From NCBI GenBank assembly GCA_025455765.1, contig JALOLX010000050.1, forward strand, positions 1 through 8,324: a DNA stretch of 8,324 nucleotides, given 5' to 3'. This DNA is from Flavobacteriales bacterium (GTDB lineage Bacteria > Bacteroidota > Bacteroidia > Flavobacteriales_F > PHOS-HE28). A program made the translations under genes and the position numbers. The notes under the pieces are model-generated. The model worked only from the letters and a program-made list of their open reading frames with translations. It was not told the DNA's origin and ran no database searches. Of the stretch, positions 1-6,979 are shown in pieces; the first letter of the stretch is position 1; every line of letters begins with the position of its first letter.

Positions 1-1313
1 CCCTTCACGTAGTTCACGCTCTTGCCTTCGGTGCCGTACTTCACGCAGGCCGCGTGGATGTCCTTCATGATGGTGTGCAGACGGCCGTCCACCTCTTCGC
101 GGGTCCAGCTCAGGCGCAGGCTGTTCTGGCTCATCTCCAGACCGCTGGTTGCCACACCGCCGGCGTTGCTGGCCTTGCCCGGGGCGAAGGCGATGCCGTT
201 GTTGTGGAACACTTCGATGGCCTCGGGGGTGCTGGGCATGTTGGCTCCTTCAGCCACGTATTTCACGCCCTTCTTCACCAGGTCCTTGGCGTTCTTACCG
301 TCCAGCTCGTTCTGCGTGGCGCAGGGCAGTGCCACATCGCACTTGGCCACCACATCCCACACACGGGCACCCTTCTTGTAGGTGCTGCCCTTGAACTTCT
401 TGGTGTACTCCTCGATGCGGCCGCGCTTCACGTTCTTCAGCTCCATGATGAAGGCGAGCTTCTCCGGTGTTATACCAGCGGGATCGTAGATGCTGCCGTC
501 GCTGTCGCTGGCGGTGACCACTTTGGCACCGAGCTGCGTAGCCTTCTCGATGGCGTACTGGGCCACGTTACCGCTGCCGCTCACGGCCACGGTCTTGCCC
601 TTGAAGCTGGTCTTGTTGCGCTTCATCATTTCCTCCGCGAAGTACACGCAGCCATAGCCGGTGGCCTCCGGACGGATCAGTGAGCCACCCCAGGTGCGGC
701 CCTTGCCGGTGAACACGCCGGTGAACTCGTTGCGCAGGCGCTTGTCCTGGCCGAACATGAAGCCGATCTCGCGACCACCCACGCCGATGTCGCCCGCAGG
801 CACGTCGGTGAACTGGCCCACATGGCGCCACAGCTCGGTCATGAAGCTCTGGCAGAAGCGCATCACTTCGTTGTCGCTCTTGCCCTTGGGGTCGAAATCG
901 CTACCGCCCTTGCCGCCGCCCATGGGCAGGGTGGTGAGGCTGTTCTTGAAGGTCTGCTCGAAGCCCAGGAACTTCAGTACGCTCAGGTTCACCGTGGGGT
1001 GGAAGCGCAGGCCGCCCTTGTAAGGACCGATCGCGCTGTTGAACTCCACACGATAGCCGCGGTTCACCTGGATATTGCCCTTGTCGTCCATCCACGGCAC
1101 GCGGAACATGATGGTGCGCTCAGGCTCCACCATACGCTCCAGCAGCATCTTGCCCTTGTACTTGGGCGTGGCTTCGATGAAGGGGATGATCGCTTCGGCC
1201 ACCTCATGCACGGCCTGATGGAACTCGGGCTCGTTCGGGTTCTTGGCCTTCACGTAGTTCATGAACGCGTCCACCTGCTTTTGCACGGTCGACGAAGTCT
1301 TGGCGGTTGCCAT
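1..1313 (-). CDS. gdhA: NADP-type glutamate dehydrogenase, 3' end cut by window edge
   Basis: Catalyses reversible reductive amination of 2-oxoglutarate with ammonium to glutamate, in the cytoplasm; a main entry point of nitrogen into metabolism. I translated the minus strand from the ATG at 1313 and found an open frame of 437 full codons with no stop. Substrate-domain motifs are intact: YKGGLRFHP (residues 98-106, substrate lysine K99), MGGGKGGSDFDPKGKSD (131-147, with K135 and the expected catalytic lysine K145) and VPAGDIGVGGRE (171-182, catalytic aspartate D175). The coenzyme domain has the Rossmann glycine motif SGSGNVA (245-251), followed by ASDSDG (268-273), usual for NADP enzymes. The hexameric family is about 445-450 residues, so only roughly 10-20 C-terminal residues are missing. 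It lies downstream of dprA on the same strand but has its own promoter-like box. Family assignment is secure; the cofactor preference is inferred from the family. Confidence 0.96.
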   Translation of the reverse strand, partial: MATAKTSSTVQKQVDAFMNYVKAKNPNEPEFHQAVHEVAEAIIPFIEATPKYKGKMLLERMVEPERTIMFRVPWMDDKGNIQVNRGYRVEFNSAIGPYKGGLRFHPTVNLSVLKFLGFEQTFKNSLTTLPMGGGKGGSDFDPKGKSDNEVMRFCQSFMTELWRHVGQFTDVPAGDIGVGGREIGFMFGQDKRLRNEFTGVFTGKGRTWGGSLIRPEATGYGCVYFAEEMMKRNKTSFKGKTVAVSGSGNVAQYAIEKATQLGAKVVTASDSDGSIYDPAGITPEKLAFIMELKNVKRGRIEEYTKKFKGSTYKKGARVWDVVAKCDVALPCATQNELDGKNAKDLVKKGVKYVAEGANMPSTPEAIEVFHNNGIAFAPGKASNAGGVATSGLEMSQNSLRLSWTREEVDGRLHTIMKDIHAACVKYGTEGKSVNYVK

Positions 1314-1338
1314 GGATGGGGGATTGGGAATTTGGGGG

Positions 1339-1346
1339 CGAAGGTA
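1339..1346 (-). promoter_or_regulatory. Putative Bacteroidota -7 promoter box for gdhA
   Basis: The minus strand reads TACCTTCG, one base from the Bacteroidota primary-sigma core TAnnTTTG. It ends 25 bases before the gdhA ATG, which would give a leader of about 20 bases. No TTG -33 element is evident; the nearest candidate is a TTC about 20 bases upstream. No Shine-Dalgarno sequence lies between box and start. The rest of the 1314-1445 gap shows no gene and no convincing terminator for dprA. Confidence 0.55.
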
Positions 1347-1445
1347 GGGCGGGGCCTGCATCGGAACGGTGCATGCATCCCCTTCCATGCGAAGGATATC
1401 AAGTGGCGAAGGTGAACAACCTGTCAACTGCCCTGGCCGGACGCC

Positions 1446-2555
1446 CTAATTGAGCATGTACACCTTGCCCGGCAATGCACGCACCACCCCGTTGAACTCC
1501 AGGTTCAGCAAGAGCCCTGCCGCCTTGCCCTGGGCCATTCTGCTTTGCACGCAGAGCTCGTCGATGTCCACCTTGCCTCGCTCGCGTAGGATGTCCACCA
1601 GCAGTTGCTCCTCGGGCTGTAGCTCGGTGAACAGTGCGGCCTGGGCGGCGGCTTTCTTCTTCTTTTTCGGCTGCCACTCCATGAAGGTGATGACATCTTC
1701 TGCCGAAGTGATGAGGGCCGCCTTGTTCTGTTGGATCAGCTTGTTGCAGCCTTCGCTCCGTGCATCCGTGGGGCGGCCAGGGAAGGCGAAGACCTCGCGG
1801 TCGTAGCTATTGGCGATATCGGCTGTGATGAGGGAACCGCCTTTGGGACCGCTTTCCACCACGATGGTGCAGTCGCTGAGGCCTGCGATGAGGCGGTTGC
1901 GCGCAGGGAAGTTGCCCGGTGCGAAGGGACTGCTGCTGGGCAGCTCGGAGACCAACGCACCTTCACGTACCATCTCTCGTGCGGTGTTGGCGTGTTCCGC
2001 CGGATACAGCCGGTCCAAGCCATGGGCCACACAGCCGATGGTGGGCATGCCTTCACGCAAGGCGGTGCGGTGTGCCACGATGTCCACGCCATAGGCCAGA
2101 CCGCTCACGATGGTGACACCGGCACTCTTCAAGCCGACCACGAGTTGCTCGCAGAGCCGACGTCCTTCATCGGTGGGTTGCCGCGTGCCCACGATGGCCA
2201 CCATGCGCGGGGCCTCCAGATCGGCCGCGCCACGCACGTACATCAGCACGGGCGCATCTTCGGCCTGCTTCAAGCGCTGCGGGTAGTCCGCATCGAGGTA
2301 GAAGAGCATGCGTAGCTTGCTTTTCCGCACGTAGTCAAGCTCCTTCCGCGCCGCATCCAGCACCTTCTTGTCGAGGATGTTGGTGATGAGCTTGGGGCCG
2401 ATGCCGGGCACCTTCTCCAGGCTGCGCTTGATGCGCGGGTCGGTGAAGAGCGCATCGACGCCTCCGCAGTACGCCACCAGGTTGCGGGCATTGACCGGCC
2501 CGATGCCTTTGAGCATGGACAAGGCGATGCGGTGGATGAGCTGCTGATCCTCCAT
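1446..2555 (-). CDS. dprA: DNA-processing protein DprA
   Basis: DprA binds incoming single-stranded DNA and loads RecA on it during natural transformation; it is also common in species not known to be competent. The 369-residue protein is full length. An N-terminal helix-hairpin-helix-like region carries LKGIGPVNA (15-23) and VPGIGPKLI (49-57). The Rossmann-like core has IVGTR (121-125), SGLAYGVDIVAH (151-162), FPARNRLIAGLS (216-227), GGSLITA (239-245) and FPGRP (258-262), all diagnostic of the family. A lysine/alanine-rich linker (297-307, five consecutive lysines) leads to a C-terminal winged-helix-like domain (about 312-368). The ATG at 2555 gives the normal family N-terminus. It is transcribed divergently from the TonB receptor gene. 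Nothing in the sequence indicates truncation; whether this organism is transformable cannot be judged from here. Confidence 0.97.
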   Translation of the reverse strand: MEDQQLIHRIALSMLKGIGPVNARNLVAYCGGVDALFTDPRIKRSLEKVPGIGPKLITNILDKKVLDAARKELDYVRKSKLRMLFYLDADYPQRLKQAEDAPVLMYVRGAADLEAPRMVAIVGTRQPTDEGRRLCEQLVVGLKSAGVTIVSGLAYGVDIVAHRTALREGMPTIGCVAHGLDRLYPAEHANTAREMVREGALVSELPSSSPFAPGNFPARNRLIAGLSDCTIVVESGPKGGSLITADIANSYDREVFAFPGRPTDARSEGCNKLIQQNKAALITSAEDVITFMEWQPKKKKKAAAQAALFTELQPEEQLLVDILRERGKVDIDELCVQSRMAQGKAAGLLLNLEFNGVVRALPGKVYMLN

Positions 2556-2580
2556 GCGGGTGCGACGAACGTGCTTTCTC

Positions 2581-2588
2581 TACATTTA
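2581..2588 (+). promoter_or_regulatory. Possible -7 box for the TonB receptor gene
   Basis: TACATTTA resembles the Bacteroidota TAnnTTTG core, with A in place of the final G, 59 bases before the receptor ATG. No TTG is found at the expected -33 spacing. It is the weakest of the promoter calls here, but it is the best plus-strand candidate in the divergent gap 2556-2647. Confidence 0.3.
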
Positions 2589-2601
2589 CCCGCAACGCCT
2601 G

Positions 2602-2619
2602 CGGCAGCACTACCTGCCG
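2602..2619. repeat. Inverted repeat in the dprA/TonB receptor divergent gap
   Basis: CGGCAG (2602-2607) and CTGCCG (2614-2619) are perfect 6-base inverted arms around a 6-base spacer. The repeat lies between two promoter-like boxes that point toward each other, so it would fall in both 5' leaders if both boxes are used. It could be an operator or a small leader hairpin; six-base arms in GC-rich DNA may also be chance. Confidence 0.3.
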
Positions 2620-2633
2620 GGGTGGGACCGCCA

Positions 2634-2641
2634 CAAATCTA
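2634..2641 (-). promoter_or_regulatory. Putative Bacteroidota -7 promoter box for dprA
   Basis: The minus strand reads TAGATTTG, an exact TAnnTTTG match, 78 bases before the dprA ATG. No TTG is visible about 17-23 bases further upstream. The box nearly abuts the ATG of the divergent receptor gene at 2648, so a -33 contact would lie inside that gene's coding sequence. Confidence 0.45.
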
Positions 2642-2647
2642 AGCGCC

Positions 2648-5044
2648 ATGTTCAGGTCGTTCATCGTGCTCATCACCGTCGTCCTTTCGATCGCCGCCGC
2701 TGCACAGACCACATTATTGAAAGGGGTGGTGCGCGACAGCCTGAGCGGGGAGCTGCTCATCGGAGTGAACGTGACCCATGCCCCTGGAAAAGGCGCCGCG
2801 ACCGATGTGGATGGCAGGTATGCCATTCCGTTGGAACCGGGTAGCTACACGATCACCTTCTCCTTCGTGGGCTACACCACGCAAACACGAACCATCACTG
2901 TGCCGGCGGCCAATTCGCTGACCTTGGATGCCCGGTTGGTGCCCTCCACCAAACAACTGGACATGGTGGTGGTGAGCGCAGGCCGCTTCGAGCAACGTGT
3001 GGGCGAGGTGACCCAGAGCCTCAGTGTGCTGCGGCCCGATCTGATCCGCAACAAGAACTCCTTCGCCTTGAACGAAGCGCTCGATCAGGTACCTGGCGTG
3101 GTGGTGGTGGATGAGGATCCGCAGATCAGGGCAGGCAGCGGATTCAGCTATGGAGCGGGAAGCCGCGTGCAGGTGCTGGTGGATGATGTGCCGATCCTCA
3201 GCGGTGACATCGGTCGCCCCAACTGGACCTTCCTGCCACTGGAGAACATCGAACAGGTGGAGGTGATCAAGGGCGCTTCCTCCGTATTATACGGCAGCGC
3301 GGCCCTCAGCGGGGTGATCAACCTGCGCACCGCGTACCCGCGCAGCACACCGCGCACCCAGGTGGCCACCTTCGCAGGCACCTATGACACCCCAGGCCAC
3401 GCTCCTGCGCGCTGGTGGGGGGATAATGCTCCGGTGTTCGGTGGTGCCAACTTCTCGCACAGCCGACAGATCGGCAAGTTGGACCTGGTGCTGGGGGGCG
3501 CGCTGTTCGCGGACAACGGCTTCATCGGCCCAGATCCGCAGGATCCCGACAGCCTGGCCGCCGATCCGTATGCTCTTACGCCGGGTGGCTATGAGCGTCG
3601 CGCACGCTTCAACTTCGGCCTGCGGTGGCGCAACCAGAAGGTGAAAGGGCTCAGCTACGGCCTCAACGGCAATGCCATGGAGAGCCGCAGCTCCAGCGTG
3701 TTCATCTGGAGCGACACGGACCGCGGATTGTACAGACCTGAACCGGGCACGGTCACCACCACCCAAGGCATGCAATACTACCTCGACCCCTTCGTGGTCT
3801 ATGCGGGTAAGGGCGGTACCCGCCATAGTCTGCGCGGTCGCTTCCACCGGCAGGTGTTCGACAACAACAATGATCAGAGCAACAGCAACGAAGTGATGCA
3901 CGGTGAGTACCAGGTGCAGCGCAAGCTTGAGTTCTTTGGACAGACCGTGGTGACGGCCGGTGTGCTCTTCCGCCGCGTGGATAGCGAAGCCCTGTTGTAC
4001 AGCGGTGATGCCGATGCCGATGGGGTGAACACAGCGGACAACGTGGCGGCTTATCTACAGTTGGACAAGAAGCTGTTCGACAAGCTCTCCCTCTCGGGTG
4101 GTGTGCGCTACGAGCAGTTCACGGTGAATGAAGATGAAGCTGCGCAGCCGGTGTTCCGTGCGGGTGCCACGTACCAGGTACACACCGCCACCTTTCTGCG
4201 GGCCAGCTACGGTCAAGGCTTCCGCTTCCCCACGATCGGAGAGCGCTTCATCAATACCAGCGTGGGGCGTTTGGTCATCTATCCCAACGCCGACCTGCGT
4301 CCCGAGCAGAGCTGGAACGTGGAGGGTGGCGTGAAGCAAGGCTTCAAGATCGGCAACTTCATGGGCTACATTGATGGAGTGGTGTTCCAGCAGGAGTTCC
4401 AGGATTATGTGGAATTCACCTTTGGGCAGTGGGCACCATTGCAGCTGTTCCCCGTGCTTGATCCCGGATTGGGCTTCAAGAGCGTGAACACCGGCGGTGC
4501 GCGGGTTACCGGCTACGAAGTGGAAGTGATGGGACGAGGGATGATCGGTCAGGTCGAACTGACCGTGCTGATGGGATACACCCATACCAAGCCCATCTCC
4601 ACCACTCCCGATCAGGTCTATGCCACGCCGATCAACGCGGCCTCCATCCCTTACAGCTACAATACCACCAGCTACGACACCACCGATCGCATCCTGAAAT
4701 TCCGGATACAGGACCTGTTCCGCTCCGATGTGCAGGTGGGGTGGAAGCGGCTGCAGGCAGGCTTCAGTGTGCGCTACAACAGTCATGTGCGCAACATCGA
4801 CAACGTGTTCGTGCAACTCGACGAAGCGCAAGGTCCGTTGAGCCTTCCCACCGGTGTGGGTGAATGGATGCGGACGCGCACCACTGGCGACTGGATCGTG
4901 GACGCCCGGCTGGGTGCACAGCTCAGCGAGCAGCTTCGTGTGATGTTGATCGTGAACAACCTGGGCAACGAGGTCTATGCCTTGCGCCCCCTGGCCATCG
5001 AGGCGCCACGCAGCGTGCAGGTGCAGATGAGCATGTCGCTCTGA
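2648..5044 (+). CDS. TonB-dependent outer-membrane receptor
   Basis: A 798-residue gated outer-membrane barrel that imports a bound substrate using TonB/ExbBD energy. Residues 1-20 form a signal peptide (hydrophobic core then AAAAQ). Residues about 24-98 are a carboxypeptidase-regulatory-like domain (KGVVRDSLSGELLIGVNV, then FSFVGYTT), typical of Bacteroidota receptors. A TonB-box-like stretch QLDMVVVSAGR (103-113) precedes the plug domain, about 116-228, with VPGVVVVDEDPQIR, VQVLVDDVPI and IEQVEVIKGASSVLYGSAAL. The rest is the beta-barrel, ending in the usual VNNLGNEVYALRP-type segment. The architecture resembles siderophore/cobalamin-type receptors, but nothing in the sequence or neighbours identifies the substrate. 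Two details stand out: a DxDxDG acidic loop at 454-459 and a final residue of leucine rather than the usual aromatic. The ATG at 2648 gives the complete signal peptide. Confidence 0.95.
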   Translation: MFRSFIVLITVVLSIAAAAQTTLLKGVVRDSLSGELLIGVNVTHAPGKGAATDVDGRYAIPLEPGSYTITFSFVGYTTQTRTITVPAANSLTLDARLVPSTKQLDMVVVSAGRFEQRVGEVTQSLSVLRPDLIRNKNSFALNEALDQVPGVVVVDEDPQIRAGSGFSYGAGSRVQVLVDDVPILSGDIGRPNWTFLPLENIEQVEVIKGASSVLYGSAALSGVINLRTAYPRSTPRTQVATFAGTYDTPGHAPARWWGDNAPVFGGANFSHSRQIGKLDLVLGGALFADNGFIGPDPQDPDSLAADPYALTPGGYERRARFNFGLRWRNQKVKGLSYGLNGNAMESRSSSVFIWSDTDRGLYRPEPGTVTTTQGMQYYLDPFVVYAGKGGTRHSLRGRFHRQVFDNNNDQSNSNEVMHGEYQVQRKLEFFGQTVVTAGVLFRRVDSEALLYSGDADADGVNTADNVAAYLQLDKKLFDKLSLSGGVRYEQFTVNEDEAAQPVFRAGATYQVHTATFLRASYGQGFRFPTIGERFINTSVGRLVIYPNADLRPEQSWNVEGGVKQGFKIGNFMGYIDGVVFQQEFQDYVEFTFGQWAPLQLFPVLDPGLGFKSVNTGGARVTGYEVEVMGRGMIGQVELTVLMGYTHTKPISTTPDQVYATPINAASIPYSYNTTSYDTTDRILKFRIQDLFRSDVQVGWKRLQAGFSVRYNSHVRNIDNVFVQLDEAQGPLSLPTGVGEWMRTRTTGDWIVDARLGAQLSEQLRVMLIVNNLGNEVYALRPLAIEAPRSVQVQMSMSL

Positions 5045-5066
5045 TGCCGATCGATCCACCTGCCGA

Positions 5067-5074
5067 TACCTTCG
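5067..5074 (+). promoter_or_regulatory. Putative -7 promoter box for kdsB
   Basis: TACCTTCG, the same octamer found before gdhA, lies in the 49-base gap between the receptor stop and the kdsB ATG. It ends 19 bases before the start codon. No TTG at -33 and no Shine-Dalgarno sequence are visible. It suggests kdsB can be transcribed independently of the receptor gene. Confidence 0.5.
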
Positions 5075-5093
5075 CAGCCCTGTTGCACCCATC

Positions 5094-5852
5094 ATGGCCA
5101 CACCACGCATCCTGGGAGTGATCCCCGCCCGCTACGCCAGCACACGCCTGCCGGGCAAGCCGCTGGCCGATATCGCCGGACGCAGCATGGTGATGCGCGT
5201 GGTGGACCAAGCCTTACGCTCCAAGGCGTTGGCCGATGTGGTGGTGGCCACCGATGATACCCGTGTGCTGGAACATGTGGAGCGCCACGGTGGCCGCGCC
5301 GTGATGACCGCAGTTGAGCATCCGAGCGGTACCGATCGCTGCGCCGAGGCCCTGCGCGTGATGGGTGTGGACCGCTATGATGCTGTGGTGAACATTCAAG
5401 GTGACGAGCCGTTCATCGCCCCGCAGCAGATCGACGAACTGTGTGCCGCGCTGGACCAGGCACCGGGCGGTATCGCTACCCTGGCGCAAGTGGTGACCGA
5501 CGACCGGGACCTGGACGATGCAGGGGAGGTGCTCATCACCACCACCGCTGACCTGGACGCCTTGTACTTCAGCCGCGCGGCCATCCCCTTTCTGCGCACC
5601 CCCGGTGATGGACCCCGCCACAGCCGGTTCCGCTATTTGAAGCATGTGGGCCTCTATGCCTTCCGGTCACCTGTGCTCTTGGAATTGGTGAAGCTGGCCC
5701 CCTCCCCCCTGGAACTGGCTGAATCGCTGGAACAACTGCGCTGGCTGGAGCACGGCCACCGGGTGCGCATCGGCCTTACGGACCATCCTTCGTTCTGCGT
5801 GGACACCCCGGCCGATCTGGAGGAGGCACGCCGTAGGGCCGCAATGCTGTAA
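5094..5852 (+). CDS. kdsB: 3-deoxy-manno-octulosonate cytidylyltransferase (CMP-KDO synthetase)
   Basis: Activates KDO with CTP to give CMP-KDO and pyrophosphate in the cytoplasm, the step before KDO is attached to lipid A. At 252 residues it matches the family's usual length of about 250. Motifs in order: the nucleotide-binding start IPARYASTRLPGKPL (10-24), VVATDD (50-55), HPSGTDRCAEA (76-86), NIQGDEPFI (100-108, metal-binding aspartate D104), ALYFSRAAIPFLR (156-168), YLKHVGLYAFR (181-191), SPLELAESLEQLRWLEHG (204-221) and CVDTPADLEEAR (235-246, second metal aspartate D237). The segment before ALYFSR, usually of the form NPNxVKVV, reads DAGEVLIT here and is divergent. The ATG at 5094 places the first strand at the normal position. 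It shows that the organism makes a KDO-containing LPS. Genes for the other KDO steps are not in view. Confidence 0.96.
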   Translation: MATPRILGVIPARYASTRLPGKPLADIAGRSMVMRVVDQALRSKALADVVVATDDTRVLEHVERHGGRAVMTAVEHPSGTDRCAEALRVMGVDRYDAVVNIQGDEPFIAPQQIDELCAALDQAPGGIATLAQVVTDDRDLDDAGEVLITTTADLDALYFSRAAIPFLRTPGDGPRHSRFRYLKHVGLYAFRSPVLLELVKLAPSPLELAESLEQLRWLEHGHRVRIGLTDHPSFCVDTPADLEEARRRAAML

Positions 5853-5857
5853 TTTCG
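5850..5857 (+). promoter_or_regulatory. Promoter-like box overlapping the kdsB stop codon
   Basis: TAATTTCG fits TAnnTTYG, and its first three bases are the kdsB TAA stop. It ends only 5 bases before the ATG of the HU/SPOR gene at 5863. If used, transcription would begin at or next to that ATG, giving a leaderless mRNA, or a leader of a few bases if the second in-frame ATG at 5869 is the start. No -33 TTG is visible. The gene could instead be read through from kdsB. Confidence 0.35.
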
Positions 5858-5862
5858 CTGCG

Positions 5863-6930
5863 ATGTCCATGGAGCGCGAACTCAACGAGCTGCTGCACCT
5901 GCATGATTGTGTGATCGTGCCGGAGTGGGGGGGATTCCTCACCCACTACCGTCCTGCGCGCTTGGACGAGGCCCGTAACCTGATCCATCCGCCGGCCAAG
6001 GAACTGGGATTCAACCGGCACCTGGTGCGGAACGATGGGCTGCTCGCCGATCATCTGGCGCGCAGATCGGGCACCGATTTCGAGGCCGCCACCGGCGCCA
6101 TTGCCACAGTGGTATCCGCGTGGCGCCAGCAGTTGGAACGTGAAGGACGCCTTGAACTGCCCCACATGGGCATCTTCTTCCGCGATGGCGAAGGCAACCT
6201 GCAGTTCGATCCGGACCGCCGCAGCAACTACCTGCGCGATGCCTATGGTCTAAGGCCCTTGCGTGCACGCGCAGTGGAACCGAAGCCGATCTTGACCGAA
6301 GTGCCGGTGATACCGCTGGTCCCTCCACCCGCGCCTGAACCCGCTGTCGCTGTGCGCACCGCCCGACCGCTGCGCTGGGTGGCCGCTGCAGCAGCCCTGT
6401 TGCTGTTGGGTACCGCCACCTACTGGGCCTTCGAACAAGGGCCGATCGGTGGTACCCGATGGAGCGCGCTCGATCCCTTGCGCAGTGAAGCACCACGATA
6501 CCAAGCCCCGGCCAGTGAACTGCCCGCTCCGGTGCTGGCCGCCGCCGCCTTTGAACTGCCTTCATCAGAAGCGGTGGTGACCGTGCCGCTCGTGCCCGAA
6601 GAGAATATTTCGGTGACCGTGGACATGCGCCCGGCAACGGAACCAGCCGCGGTGGACAGCACTGCCGTGGTGGTGCCACGCCCTACCACGATCGCCACTG
6701 TCGCCAGCGGACGCTACCACATCATCGGCGGTTGTTTCGCCCAGCCCGAGAACGCGGACCGCAAGCTTGTCGAGTTGCAGGGGAAAGGATTCCCGGCCGT
6801 GCGCCTGGCCAAGCGTGGCGAACTCTATCCCGTGGCATACGGTTCCTACACCACGCGTGCTGAAGCACTGGAGGCGCTTGCGTCGGTGCGCGCCACCGGT
6901 GAAGGAGCCGCCTGGTTGCTGGTGCGCTGA
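5863..6930 (+). CDS. HU-CCDC81-like domain, transmembrane and SPOR domain protein
   Basis: A 355-residue membrane protein with three parts. Residues about 1-130 resemble the bacterial HU-CCDC81 tandem (two HU/IHF-related modules): the start RELNELLHLHDCVIVPEWGGFLTHYRP is characteristic in pattern (E-L-L, D-C-V-I-V-P, G-G-F), with PHMGIFFRD (100-108) and NLQFDPDRRSNYL (112-124) in the second module. A proline-rich stretch (148-160) leads to one membrane helix (about 171-190). After an Ala/Pro/Val-rich periplasmic linker, a C-terminal SPOR domain (about 284-355) starts YHIIGGCFAQPENADR and contains YPVAYGSYTTRAEAL. SPOR domains bind glycan strands denuded at division septa, and the HU part is predicted to bind DNA in the cytoplasm, so the protein could tether the nucleoid to the division site. 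Domain calls rest on recognition of sequence patterns; function is inferred. It follows kdsB by 10 bases. Confidence 0.85.
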   Translation: MSMERELNELLHLHDCVIVPEWGGFLTHYRPARLDEARNLIHPPAKELGFNRHLVRNDGLLADHLARRSGTDFEAATGAIATVVSAWRQQLEREGRLELPHMGIFFRDGEGNLQFDPDRRSNYLRDAYGLRPLRARAVEPKPILTEVPVIPLVPPPAPEPAVAVRTARPLRWVAAAAALLLLGTATYWAFEQGPIGGTRWSALDPLRSEAPRYQAPASELPAPVLAAAAFELPSSEAVVTVPLVPEENISVTVDMRPATEPAAVDSTAVVVPRPTTIATVASGRYHIIGGCFAQPENADRKLVELQGKGFPAVRLAKRGELYPVAYGSYTTRAEALEALASVRATGEGAAWLLVR

Positions 6931-6945
6931 AGCCCACACGGACCA

Positions 6946-6972
6946 TTGCCCCCGGCGCACTCCGTACCTTTG
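6946..6972 (+). promoter_or_regulatory. Bacteroidota promoter (-33 TTG and -7 TACCTTTG)
   Basis: TACCTTTG (6965-6972) matches TAnnTTTG exactly, and a TTG at 6946-6948 lies 16 bases upstream, slightly shorter than the usual -33/-7 spacing. This is the best promoter in the window. The box ends 7 bases before the ATG at 6980, so the transcript should start at or within a few bases of the start codon. It supports that start for the following gene, although the reading frame stays open further upstream. Confidence 0.65.
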
Positions 6973-6979
6973 TACCTGC

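Noticed and set aside
54..683. Long open frame on the plus strand opposite gdhA (209 residues)
   Set aside because: It is antisense to a fully conserved glutamate dehydrogenase frame. Its His/Leu/Ala/Val-rich composition is the usual mirror of GC-rich coding DNA, and no family is recognisable.
1357..1377. TGCAT/ATGCA inverted repeat upstream of the gdhA box
   Set aside because: Only 5-base arms with an 11-base spacer; too weak to call an operator without conservation data.
822..1415. Open frame on the plus strand opposite the gdhA N-terminal half (197 residues)
   Set aside because: Histidine-rich mirror of the gdhA codons with no recognisable domain; it also runs over the gdhA promoter region.
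1422..1427. TTGACA on the minus strand, like a classical sigma70 -35 box
   Set aside because: No TATAAT-like hexamer sits at 16-18 bases, and Bacteroidota do not use this consensus. The TACCTTCG box nearer to gdhA fits better.
1633..1677. Lysine/alanine-rich low-complexity stretch in DprA as a possible frameshift or repeat
   Set aside because: The frame continues into an intact winged-helix-like domain, so it is simply a flexible linker between domains.
4055..5110. 351-residue minus-strand open frame opposite the TonB receptor
   Set aside because: It is antisense to a recognisable barrel domain, has shadow-type composition (His, Val, Ala, Gly), and no start signal or domain was found.
6767..6979. 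Upstream extension of the STAS-like gene to a TTG at 6767
   Set aside because: It would overlap the SPOR domain coding region in another frame and add a basic, cysteine-containing stretch unlike the family; the promoter at 6946-6972 points to the ATG at 6980.
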